Positions 8,398 through 15,340 of a stretch of 22,853 bases of DNA are shown here, one piece after another (position 1 is the first letter of the stretch; the number at the start of each line of letters is the position of its first letter). This stretch comes from an uncultured Ectothiorhodospiraceae bacterium (GTDB lineage: Bacteria > Pseudomonadota > Gammaproteobacteria > UBA6429 > Thiohalophilaceae). The stretch is taken from positions 1 through 22,853 of the forward strand of contig CAMYMO010000448.1 of NCBI GenBank assembly GCA_947259425.1, read 5' to 3'. A program made the position numbers and the translations under genes. The notes under the pieces are model-generated. The model was given only the letters and a program-made list of their open reading frames with translations, searched no databases and was not told where the DNA came from.

Positions 8398-9294
8398 TTA
8401 ATCTTCAGCATGATAAGAAGAGCGCACTAATGGCCCCGCTTTTACCCAACTAAATCCAAGATTTTTTGCAAGCTGCTCGTACTCACTGAATTGCTCAGGG
8501 GTAATATATTCTTCAACCGCTAAATGATAACGCGACGGCCGTAAATATTGACCCAAGGCAACCCGTTTCACTCCGGCATGGCGTAAATCTTTTAATACGG
8601 TAATGACTTCTTCTTGTTTTTCACCCAGGCCCAACATCAGAGCAGACTTAGCCTCGTTCAAAGGACTGTCACTTACCTGGGCTAATAAATCCAAAGAACG
8701 TGCATAACTCGAACCTTTACGAACCCGACGATATAAACGAGGAACGGTTTCTACGTTATGCCCCCAGACCAAAAAATTCTCGCCTGACACCTTTTGCATC
8801 GCACTCGAGATCAGTTCGATGGCTTTCGGTTGGCAACCATTAAAATCGGGAGTCAATAATTCTAATTTAAGTTCTGCATTTTTAGCCCGTAGCGCAATAA
8901 GGGTCTCAGCAAAGATACTTGCACCACCATCATCCTGGTCATCACGGTTAACCGAAGTTAACACAATATAGTCCAGTCCCATTGAATCAGCAGCTTTCGC
9001 AACCCGCTCGGGTTCATCGAGTTCAACTCTATCCGGACGTCCTGTTTTTACCGCACAAAAACCGCAAGCGCGTGTACAGGTATCACCGAGTAACATGAAG
9101 GTTGCCGTACCCCGACTCCAACATTCGCCTCGGTTTGGACAACGTGCCTCTTCGCATACCGTGGTTAATGCATTTTCCGATAAGGTACGAGAGGTCTGCG
9201 CATAGTCTTCACTGCCGAAGGCCTGACGAATCCATTCTGGCATTCGTCCTACATTGGCTTGGGAAGAAAAATCAAAAACCGGTTGTACTTTCAT
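8398..9294 (-). CDS. lipA: lipoyl synthase (radical SAM)
   Basis: Radical SAM enzyme that inserts two sulphur atoms into protein-bound octanoyl groups to make lipoyl cofactor. From the chosen start it has 298 residues. The auxiliary cluster cysteines are C47, C52 and C58 (CEEARCPNRGEC), the radical SAM cluster is C73, C77 and C80 (CTRACGFC), and the C terminus has the conserved RSSYHA segment whose serine binds the auxiliary cluster. An in-frame GTG lies 12 bases upstream (9306), but AGGTGAG sits seven bases before the ATG at 9294, so the ATG is preferred. It is the first gene after the glycine riboswitch and terminator and precedes gcvT by 29 bases, so its expression is probably tied to glycine and to the demand of GcvH for lipoylation. 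Confidence 0.96.
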   Translation of the reverse strand: MKVQPVFDFSSQANVGRMPEWIRQAFGSEDYAQTSRTLSENALTTVCEEARCPNRGECWSRGTATFMLLGDTCTRACGFCAVKTGRPDRVELDEPERVAKAADSMGLDYIVLTSVNRDDQDDGGASIFAETLIALRAKNAELKLELLTPDFNGCQPKAIELISSAMQKVSGENFLVWGHNVETVPRLYRRVRKGSSYARSLDLLAQVSDSPLNEAKSALMLGLGEKQEEVITVLKDLRHAGVKRVALGQYLRPSRYHLAVEEYITPEQFSEYEQLAKNLGFSWVKAGPLVRSSYHAED

Positions 9295-9330
9295 TAACTC
9301 GCTCACCTAAAATCATTTCGCATAAAAAAA

Positions 9331-9370
9331 GGGCGACCAAAATTAACCATACGATTAATTTTGGTCGCCC
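9331..9370 (-). terminator. intrinsic terminator (riboswitch expression platform)
   Basis: A perfect 16-bp stem: bases 9331-9346 pair with 9355-9370 around the 8-nt loop 9347-9354. Read on the minus strand it is GC-rich at its base (GGGCGACC) and followed at once by seven T (9330-9324). It lies directly after the second glycine aptamer and about 30 bases before lipA, where a regulated terminator is expected. Ligand binding would be expected to prevent termination, since glycine riboswitches of this class usually turn expression on, but the alternative pairing was not worked out here. Confidence 0.93.
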
Positions 9371-9542
9371 CTCTGTCCGGTCACCTGAGAGCTTAGCCCC
9401 TTCGGTGTCTAGCTACTGATCTTACCTGGCTAGCGCTCTCCAGAGTTAACGAATGCGAATTTGCGGTCCTGATTACCTGAGCGATTCCGAGCGAGTTGCG
9501 CCTTCGGTGTCCTGCCTAATTTAGTGGCAAGATCTCTCCCAC
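9371..9542 (-). promoter_or_regulatory. tandem glycine riboswitch (two aptamers)
   Basis: On the minus strand two copies of the glycine aptamer signature occur. Aptamer 1 (about 9540-9462) begins GGGAGAG and has CACCGAAGGCGCAA and CTCAGGTAATCAGGACC. Aptamer 2 (about 9446-9371) has CTCTGGAGAG, GACACCGAAGGGGC and CTCAGGTGACCGGACAGAG; its outer CTCTG and CAGAG can pair as the closing helix. The linker between them is short, as in cooperative tandem glycine riboswitches. The 3' edge abuts the intrinsic terminator, so the device controls read-through into lipA-gcvT-gcvH-gcvPA-tpx-gcvPB. High confidence in identity; exact ends are uncertain by several bases. Confidence 0.96.
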
Positions 9543-9561
9543 AAACCATCGTTAAAGGATG

Positions 9562-9590
9562 ATTTTACAAAGCTTAATCATCAATTACCA
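9562..9590 (-). promoter_or_regulatory. possible promoter of the riboswitch-lipA-gcv transcript
   Basis: On the minus strand TAAAAT (about 9567-9562) is a fair -10 box placed so that transcription would begin some 10-15 bases before the first aptamer. The upstream hexamer at normal distance (near CTGGTAA) is a poor -35. Supported mainly by position. Confidence 0.3.
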
Positions 9591-9726
9591 GTTTATTTCT
9601 GGGCTGCTAATTTTCCGCTCCACTAATTGTTATTAAAACATGTACTTAGCGGGGAATCCTTTTACCTATTAGAGGATTGGTGCTGATGCCCATGCAGGTA
9701 AACACGAAACAAACAGGCTGAAATCT

Positions 9727-11313
9727 CTATTTGGCAGCGGCATCATGCTGGCGCATTAAAAACCAGATCACCGGCAAGGTGCCAATCATTAGCATTAACG
9801 ATGCCGGTGCAGCGAGCTCTAACATCTCTTCGCTCGCCTCAATCCAGATTCGAACCGGCAGGGTGTCAAATCCGGTGGGGCGTAATAATAATGTCGCTGG
9901 CAACTCCTTAAGCGTATCGATAAACACCAATACCCAGGCACTGACCAGGCCAGTACGTAATACGGGAATCACAACCCGGGTCAGGTTTTCCCAGGGTTTT
10001 GCCCCCAGACTTCGACCCGCTTCTTCAATGGAAGGGGAAAGCTGTTGCACCGAGGCCTCTTGTGCCTGCACGGCAAGCGGTAAGAAGCGAATGAGCATGG
10101 CCAACAACAACACGATCATGGTGCCGTAAATCCAGGGCAACATGCTTAATACAAAACTTAAAATTCCCAGCGCAATCACCGGCCCCGGTAAAACGAAACC
10201 GATACTGGCAAGGTGCAAGTAGCCCTGACTAATTTTGTTGCGCAAACGTGCATGAAACAAGGCAACCGGAAAAGCGGCAACCGTCGCCAACGTGGCGGCC
10301 GCCACACTGACCACTAATGAATTCTGTACATAACCCCAAAACTCTTCGGTGATCAACGATTGAACCCAGGCCTCATAGGTCCAGGCCAACATCCAGGACA
10401 GCGGTAATGCAAAAGCAAATAAGGTGATCCCACCTAACCAAAACCAGATTAAAATGAGTTCGAGACGCGTGGCGGGTTTTCGTTTTGGTTTTTGCGCCTG
10501 TGCAGCACTGTAATAACGTTGGCGGTCACGGAAAAAACGCTCCAGGATCAAAAACGATAAACTCAATAACACCAACACCAAACTTAAACCAGCCGCCGCC
10601 TCAAGGTTATGACGTCCTTCCATTTGCAGATAAATGCTTAAGGTAAATGTTTGGAAACGCAACATGCTTACCGCGCCAAAGTCTGACACGACATGTAATA
10701 CCACAAGCGCAAGTCCTGCAGCTATCGCCGGGCGTAACATTGGTAAGCTGATTCGCCAAAATACTTGTCGAGGTGACAGGCCGTGTAACTGCGCAGCCTC
10801 TTCGATATCCACTCTCGAACGAGTTAATGCATCACTGACCAGCAGAAAGACATAAGAAAATCCGGCCAGGCTCAAAATAAAGGCCGCACCAAACACATTA
10901 TATAATTCAGGTGGATAACTATCCGGACCAAACAATCCAATCCACATCACCCCAAGCCAACCATCCGGTTCGGTTAAAGTGGTATAGATATGGGCAAAAA
11001 CATAGGTCGGAATGGTTAAAGGTAAGATCATTAACCAAACCGCCAGGCGGCGACCAATAAAATCACGACGGGTGATCAACCAGGCAGAGGAGACGCCTAA
11101 AATAAAACTACCGATGGCAACCAGTAATGCTAACGTTAGTGTGTTTGTTAGTAACTCAGGTAAACGTGCCGTCCATAAACTCGACCATTGCGGCAAGCTC
11201 AGCTTACCACTACTGATGACAACATAGATCAGGGGTACTGACGCTAAAACGACAACCAGCGTCGCCAGAACACTACGCGTATTCCAGTCAAACCTGACGT
11301 ATTGAGCAAACAC
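9727..11313 (-). CDS. fbpB: ferric iron ABC transporter permease (FbpB/AfuB-like, fused two-domain)
   Basis: A 528-residue inner membrane protein with two BPD_transp_1 permease domains in one chain and about twelve hydrophobic segments, the usual architecture of Fe3+ (FbpB/SfuB/HitB) permeases. Each half carries an EAA loop for contact with the ATPase: EEAAQLHGLSPRQVF (171-185) and EEAGRSLGAKPWENL (430-444). The C-terminal half has the KELPATLLLRPTGFDTLPVRIW stretch typical of iron permeases. The start is a GTG at 11313, 23 bases after the fbpA stop, without a convincing ribosome site; translational coupling to fbpA is possible, and a slightly different start cannot be excluded. No gene for the ATPase FbpC follows: the next thing downstream is the glycine riboswitch region. 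The ATPase must be encoded elsewhere if the system is functional. Confidence 0.93.
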   Translation of the reverse strand: MFAQYVRFDWNTRSVLATLVVVLASVPLIYVVISSGKLSLPQWSSLWTARLPELLTNTLTLALLVAIGSFILGVSSAWLITRRDFIGRRLAVWLMILPLTIPTYVFAHIYTTLTEPDGWLGVMWIGLFGPDSYPPELYNVFGAAFILSLAGFSYVFLLVSDALTRSRVDIEEAAQLHGLSPRQVFWRISLPMLRPAIAAGLALVVLHVVSDFGAVSMLRFQTFTLSIYLQMEGRHNLEAAAGLSLVLVLLSLSFLILERFFRDRQRYYSAAQAQKPKRKPATRLELILIWFWLGGITLFAFALPLSWMLAWTYEAWVQSLITEEFWGYVQNSLVVSVAAATLATVAAFPVALFHARLRNKISQGYLHLASIGFVLPGPVIALGILSFVLSMLPWIYGTMIVLLLAMLIRFLPLAVQAQEASVQQLSPSIEEAGRSLGAKPWENLTRVVIPVLRTGLVSAWVLVFIDTLKELPATLLLRPTGFDTLPVRIWIEASEEMLELAAPASLMLMIGTLPVIWFLMRQHDAAAK

Positions 11314-11336
11314 TTGGAATCGATTCTACGACGAGT

Positions 11337-12338
11337 TTATGGCATCCCAACCGATTCAATGATATCCAGAGTCGCATTACGATATTTACCCAGGTCACGC
11401 ATTGGAACCTTGGCCACCTTGTAGCTTGAAAGTGGTGGAACGTTTGCTGCGGCAGAGACTCCAGGGCGAGTTGGATACTCCTGGTTAACTTCAGCAAATA
11501 ATTTTTGTCCCGCTTCAGAAACCATATACTGAATAAACTGCTGAGCCGCTTTTTGTTTACCACTGTGTTTGACGATTGCCGCACCGGCAACATTCCATGC
11601 CACACCGATATCATCTTTACCTTGATCGGGTAAAACAATTTTAATTGCGGCTTTCGGTTTTTTGGCCAGGTGGCGATAAATATAATAATGGTTCACTAAA
11701 CCAATTGATTTGCGCCCACTGGCCACGGCTTTTACGATCTTGCTGTGTTTATTGTATACGCTGCCTTTAACGTTACTCTTCATACCCGCCAACCACTGCT
11801 TAACGGTTTTCTCATCGCGAGCACGTAAATAGACCGTTGTCCCGGCAATATAACTTTCGTTGCTGCTATGCGTAATTGCCAGTTTTCCTTTAAGTTTTGG
11901 ATCGGCTAAATCAAATACAGATTTAATCCCGGCGACAGATTCGTCTTTGCTATTTACCACTAAGACACGCGCTCGAGCTGATAGTCCGACCCAGCTGTTG
12001 TCTTCAGCCCGGTAATCTTGCGGAATGACAGCAACGCTGTTGTCATCCATTGCTGAAAATAATTTTAGCTCACTGCCTTTTTGTAAGTTACCTGCATCGT
12101 TACTGATGTAGAGATCCGCCTGAGTGCGTTCACCTTCGAGCTTAAGCTTATTCAGTAGCGCGGTAGAACTACCGGTATGTAAGACGACTTTAATCCCGGT
12201 CTTTTCGGTAAAGGCCTTAACCACCGGTTTTACAAATTTGTCACTGCGACCAGAATAGACAACCAACTCTTCAGCATTAACTGTTACTGCACCGAACCAA
12301 AGACCTAGAAATATTAGGGATAATAGACCGCGTTTCAT
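11337..12338 (-). CDS. fbpA: ferric iron ABC transporter substrate-binding protein (FbpA-like)
   Basis: A 333-residue periplasmic binding protein. Residues 1-22 form a signal peptide (MKR, hydrophobic core, likely cut after VNA). The mature part opens with EELVVYSGRSDKF, typical of FbpA/FutA/HitA iron-binding proteins, and has LYISNDAGNL and the adjacent tyrosines Y218-Y219 in NHYYIYR, the conserved pair that coordinates Fe3+. It delivers ferric iron to the FbpB permease encoded 23 bases downstream. A ribosome site GGAG lies eight bases before ATG. A Fur-box-like sequence lies about 50 bases upstream, fitting repression by iron-loaded Fur. Confidence 0.95.
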   Translation of the reverse strand: MKRGLLSLIFLGLWFGAVTVNAEELVVYSGRSDKFVKPVVKAFTEKTGIKVVLHTGSSTALLNKLKLEGERTQADLYISNDAGNLQKGSELKLFSAMDDNSVAVIPQDYRAEDNSWVGLSARARVLVVNSKDESVAGIKSVFDLADPKLKGKLAITHSSNESYIAGTTVYLRARDEKTVKQWLAGMKSNVKGSVYNKHSKIVKAVASGRKSIGLVNHYYIYRHLAKKPKAAIKIVLPDQGKDDIGVAWNVAGAAIVKHSGKQKAAQQFIQYMVSEAGQKLFAEVNQEYPTRPGVSAAANVPPLSSYKVAKVPMRDLGKYRNATLDIIESVGMP

Positions 12339-12384
12339 TCCATCTGCTCCATATATATAGTTAAGATACCAACCGAATCTTAAT

Positions 12385-12403
12385 GATAATGATTCTCATT
12401 CAC
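12385..12403 (-). promoter_or_regulatory. Fur box upstream of fbpA
   Basis: Read on the minus strand, GTGAATGAGAATCATTATC agrees with the classic 19-bp Fur consensus (GATAATGATAATCATTATC) at 16 of 19 positions by direct comparison. It lies 47-65 bases before the fbpA start codon, where it would cover or adjoin the promoter. The neighbouring gene is an iron importer, which supports the call. Confidence 0.85.
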
Positions 12404-12523
12404 ATATGCAATACATTAGTGGAAGTTAATATTGTTTTAGAAATGAACTGTTACTTCTAGTTATTCTTATCGATACATGTGGTAAATCTTCGAGGAACAC
12501 GATGAGTAGTTATCAAACGCGTA

Positions 12524-12543
12524 ACTTATGGTAAGTCCTTGAA
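12524..12543. repeat. 20-bp direct repeat, left copy
   Basis: The sequence ACTTATGGTAAGTCCTTGAA is found here and again, same orientation, at 14042-14061. Identity stops abruptly on both sides. The two copies bracket the block with the two orphan small genes. An exact 20-mer repeat is not expected by chance in a window of this size. Confidence 0.9.
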
Positions 12544-12704
12544 TTATCTGGGATTAGCATCAGGGAGCGCTACCGCAGTAAATCCAGTTGAACTAACCAA
12601 ATGAAACCGGCAATATTACCAATCTAATAGTTAAAAGCTAAATCTATTGTTAGGGCACACAAGCGTTTAAATATTCTCAAGAGCATCAGATTTACCTGGA
12701 AATA

Positions 12705-12733
12705 GTAATACAGAATTAAATTATCTGTGTTAC
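12705..12733 (+). promoter_or_regulatory. dyad/hairpin in the leader of the 205-residue orphan gene
   Basis: GTAATACAGA (12705-12714) and TCTGTGTTAC (12724-12733) are inverted repeats with nine of ten Watson-Crick pairs plus one G-U pair around a 9-nt loop. The dyad ends three bases before the AAGGAG ribosome site (12737-12742). It could be an operator or a leader hairpin affecting translation; nothing in the sequence decides between these. Confidence 0.4.
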
Positions 12734-12750
12734 TACAAGGAGCTTGAAAA

Positions 12751-13368
12751 ATGCGTGGTTTTTCAAAAATTAGTGTCTTCTTATTACTAATAATAGGGGC
12801 AGTAACCTACTATTTCTATTTCGCACCCATCAATTCTATATACAATAAAGATGAGATTTTTTCTTCTGACACCAATAAGGAGTATTTATCTAACCCTGCG
12901 ATTCTGGCATATGCTGAGTTTCTAAAACAAGTCCAGAACATGGAAACAATATCCGATCTTCAGGACTATATCAGTCCATATTATTTTGATCAATTTGCTA
13001 GAGAGTGGGGTCCTGACGGTAAGGGCGTTTCTACATTAAAAGATATTTACAATTTAAGCAGTATAGAAATCAGCAAACTAAACCGTAACAAATCAAATAA
13101 CATTATTTTCAGCTTCATTGCCATGAGTGAAGCTGTGCGAAAAATGGGGCACCCAGTTGGCGGGCCAGCTAAAAGCCCGATTTACAAATACGATGGATTA
13201 GTTAAATGCCGCGTCAGGATGACCAGTCGGGGGGAGCAATGGTATTTACAAAAACAACGCTGCGACTCTCTGACTCAAGCTGAAAAAAAATCGAGAATGA
13301 CGAAAAGTGAACGAGATCAATATTTAGACCAACAATTTAGAGAGCAAAACTTAGGGATTAAAAATTAA
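12751..13368 (+). CDS. orphan membrane-anchored/exported protein, 205 residues
   Basis: I do not recognise this protein. Residues about 7-27 form one hydrophobic segment after a basic start (MRGFSK), acting as a signal anchor or uncleaved signal peptide, so most of the chain should be periplasmic. Residues 50-90 are helical-looking (YAEFLKQVQNMETISDLQDYISPYYFDQFAREWG). The C-terminal part has only two cysteines, C153 and C171, which could form a disulphide (YDGLVKCRVRM...WYLQKQRCDSL), then a very charged tail. The layout (a short helical part followed by a compact domain) recalls small NTF2-like periplasmic proteins, but this is only an impression. The start is well supported by AAGGAG eight bases upstream. 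AT-rich codon use differs from the conserved neighbours. It lies inside the segment bracketed by 20-bp direct repeats. Confidence 0.75.
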   Translation: MRGFSKISVFLLLIIGAVTYYFYFAPINSIYNKDEIFSSDTNKEYLSNPAILAYAEFLKQVQNMETISDLQDYISPYYFDQFAREWGPDGKGVSTLKDIYNLSSIEISKLNRNKSNNIIFSFIAMSEAVRKMGHPVGGPAKSPIYKYDGLVKCRVRMTSRGEQWYLQKQRCDSLTQAEKKSRMTKSERDQYLDQQFREQNLGIKN

Positions 13369-13527
13369 TGTTCTGAAAGTATTAGTAATCACTGAGGTGT
13401 GCTTATTGTGATCAGACTTCAATGATTCCAAAAGGCTTGCTTATATTATACTAATTCAATAGTTTTTCCGACGATCGAATGTGTAAATTGCTGAATGTAA
13501 ACGATATTTAAATTTAGGGGGTTAAAT

Positions 13528-13905
13528 ATGCGTAAAATTTTATTGATAATTATTACTCTTGGTATAGTTGGTTATATTGTTTATCCAAAAAGTGATTCCA
13601 ATTCCTCTTCATACGAGAGTAAAGTTAAAAATGTCTTATCCAACATATACTCGAGTTGTATCAAGTACTGGGCTAAAACATCGTCTGAAAATGATTGCAC
13701 ACTTGCAGAAATTAAAAAATCGGAATACAACTTTTCCCCACCGGAGGACATTACTATAATAGTTGTTGCGGGAGATGATACAAATTTTTACGCAAAGGCA
13801 AATTACAATGATAACCGAGAAATATTTACGATTAATTCTGAAAATATAATTAGTAAAGATAAAGTTGCGACAAAGTCCTGGGGACAAAAGCATGGTTTAA
13901 GATAA
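13528..13905 (+). CDS. orphan small exported protein, 125 residues
   Basis: Not recognised. MRKILLIIITLGIVGYIVY is a short basic start and a hydrophobic segment, then a Ser-rich linker (22-29), then a polar domain of about 95 residues that should lie outside the inner membrane. The pattern SSCIKYWAK...ENDCTL, with C44 and C57, followed by beta-like segments (DITIIVVAGDD, FYAKANY, EIFTINSENII), faintly resembles the globular part of minor type IV pilins, but the prepilin cleavage motif and Glu5 are absent, so it is not called a pilin. AGGGGG precedes the ATG by seven bases. A second frame overlapping it (13568-13759) is taken as a shadow. AT-rich like the gene 159 bases upstream, in the same direction; the two may belong to one accessory unit. 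Confidence 0.65.
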   Translation: MRKILLIIITLGIVGYIVYPKSDSNSSSYESKVKNVLSNIYSSCIKYWAKTSSENDCTLAEIKKSEYNFSPPEDITIIVVAGDDTNFYAKANYNDNREIFTINSENIISKDKVATKSWGQKHGLR

Positions 13906-14017
13906 TGTGGAAGGAAATACTAGGAGCTAATCATTTTTCTGCTACTCATACTCACCCCAAAATTTGAAAAATTTACTGATAATAAGCGAACTGTAACAAA
14001 GATCAATGATAGCCAGC

Positions 14018-15250
14018 TTAACGAATCTCGTCGACCATCCGACTTATGGTAAGTCCTTGAACAACAATAGAAAAAATGACAATTGCATAGGTCAGGGTAA
14101 GGATGATTTCTCTTTCCGCGCTCAACGGTAATGACAGGGCCAGCGCAACCGAAATTCCGCCGCGGAGTCCTCCCCAGGTCATAATCTGCACCACACCAGG
14201 CGTAAATCGACGAGTGCGACTGAGGAGTAAGATCGGTGTACCGACACTGATGAAACGGGCAAAGAGCACCAACGGGATAATCGCCAGTGCCGCCAGAAAA
14301 TATTCCGTTTTGAGCGCGAGCAATAACACCTCTAAGCCGATCAGGACAAACAACACGGCGTTTAGGATCTCATCAATCAACTCCCAAAAATGATCCAGAT
14401 GCATGCGTGACTTTTCAGACATGGCAAGTCGACGACCATGATTACCGATAAATAATCCGGCTACGACGATCGCGATCGGACCCGATATATGTAACAGGGT
14501 ACACAATGCATAACCACCCATCACAGCCGCTAAAGTCAGCAAGACCTCAAGCTGATAATTGTCGACATCTTTTAGTGCGTAATAAACGAGCGAGCCCAAC
14601 AACAAACCAAAGACGATGCCGCCGACCGCTTCTTGTAAGAACAACATACTGATCACACTGAATGAAGGTTCTGTACCCGTCGCAGCAATCCCGGCAATGA
14701 CAATAAACACCACGACACCGATACCATCATTAAACAAAGACTCACCGGCAATCTTGGTTTCCAGGCTTTTCGGGACGCGGGCATTTTTCAAAATGCCCAA
14801 CACGGCAATCGGATCGGTCGGCGATATCAATGCGCCAAACAACAAGCAGTAAATAAATGGCAGCGGAATATTAAGTGCGTTAAGTACAATCCAGGTGAGA
14901 CTGCCGATAATAAACGTGGAGGTAATTATCCCAAATGTTGCGAGTATACCAATGACACTTTTTTGTTGATTCAAATCATTGATGTTGACATGCAGGGCAC
15001 CTGCGAAGAGCAAAAAACTCAACATGCCATGCATTAGGGTCTCATGAAAATCAATGCTGCGTAAAAAATGATTGGCATGTTGAATCAAGCCACTCCAGCC
15101 CATTTTACCAATAAACAAAAAGACCATTGATATAACAAGTGAAATGATCATGATGCCGATAGTATTTGGCAGGCGCACAAATCGGTAATTCAAATAGCTG
15201 AATAAGGCTGCCAGGGTGATCAGCAGCGCGGCTGTGTTAAGTATGTCCAT
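14018..15250 (-). CDS. CPA1-type Na+(K+)/H+ antiporter (NhaP-like)
   Basis: A 410-residue inner membrane exchanger with about twelve hydrophobic segments. The ion-binding motifs of the CPA1 family are present: SPTDPIAVLGILKNARVP (143-160) and GESLFNDGIGVVVF (169-182), and later WGGLRGGISVALALSLP. It exchanges protons for sodium or potassium across the membrane, supporting pH and salt homeostasis. There is no long C-terminal cytoplasmic regulatory domain, so this is the short form. No clear ribosome site precedes the ATG. The last 14 codons overlap the right copy of a 20-bp direct repeat (residues 397-403), which suggests the 3' end of this gene was a target of insertion or recombination. Confidence 0.92.
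   Translation of the reverse strand: MDILNTAALLITLAALFSYLNYRFVRLPNTIGIMIISLVISMVFLFIGKMGWSGLIQHANHFLRSIDFHETLMHGMLSFLLFAGALHVNINDLNQQKSVIGILATFGIITSTFIIGSLTWIVLNALNIPLPFIYCLLFGALISPTDPIAVLGILKNARVPKSLETKIAGESLFNDGIGVVVFIVIAGIAATGTEPSFSVISMLFLQEAVGGIVFGLLLGSLVYYALKDVDNYQLEVLLTLAAVMGGYALCTLLHISGPIAIVVAGLFIGNHGRRLAMSEKSRMHLDHFWELIDEILNAVLFVLIGLEVLLLALKTEYFLAALAIIPLVLFARFISVGTPILLLSRTRRFTPGVVQIMTWGGLRGGISVALALSLPLSAEREIILTLTYAIVIFSIVVQGLTISRMVDEIR
14042..14061. repeat. 20-bp direct repeat, right copy, inside the antiporter 3' end
   Basis: Exact second copy of the repeat at 12524-12543. On the minus strand it encodes the QGLTIS segment near the antiporter C terminus, a conserved-looking part of that family, so this copy is likely the original and the left one the derived or displaced copy. 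In the left copy the same frame reads QGLTIS, then diverges into an unrelated tail that stops about 19 codons later. Confidence 0.9.
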
Positions 15251-15286
15251 ACTGGTAGTCAGTAACTCAAAGTGGCCTCAATGTAC

Positions 15287-15321
15287 CGTAAATTCCACAG
15301 CTTGCCAAAGCTAAATTTACG
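15287..15321. repeat. imperfect inverted repeat between ubiI and the antiporter gene
   Basis: CGTAAATT (15287-15294) pairs with AATTTACG (15314-15321), and inside it AGCTT pairs with AAGCT after an unequal internal loop. It lies between the end of ubiI and the start of the antiporter gene, and could end the ubi transcript, but there is no T tract on the minus strand. Confidence 0.35.
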
Positions 15322-15340
15322 AATTGTAGAACGTGTTTTA

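Larger units (their letters stand above)
12404..12750. other. gene-free stretch between the fbpA promoter and the first orphan gene
   Basis: No ORF with coding character or RNA gene was recognised. It contains the left copy of the 20-bp direct repeat (12524-12543) and a dyad at 12705-12733, both listed separately. Composition is more AT-rich than the conserved genes on either side. Confidence 0.6.

Noticed and set aside
9331..9370. Long hairpin before lipA considered as a REP-type or mobile palindrome
   Set aside because: The position directly after the second glycine aptamer and the seven-T tract on the transcribed strand identify it as the riboswitch terminator.
9655..9678. Inverted repeat AATCCT/AGGATT after fbpB considered as its terminator
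   Set aside because: Only six base pairs, AT-rich, and no T tract on the minus strand.
11288..11638. 116-codon minus-strand frame overlapping the fbpA end and fbpB start
   Set aside because: Out-of-frame shadow of fbpA; low-complexity composition and no family features.
13369..13527. Gap between the orphan genes considered as an integron attC site
   Set aside because: No paired core sites (RYYYAAC/GTTRRRY) with matching inner arms could be found around either orphan gene.
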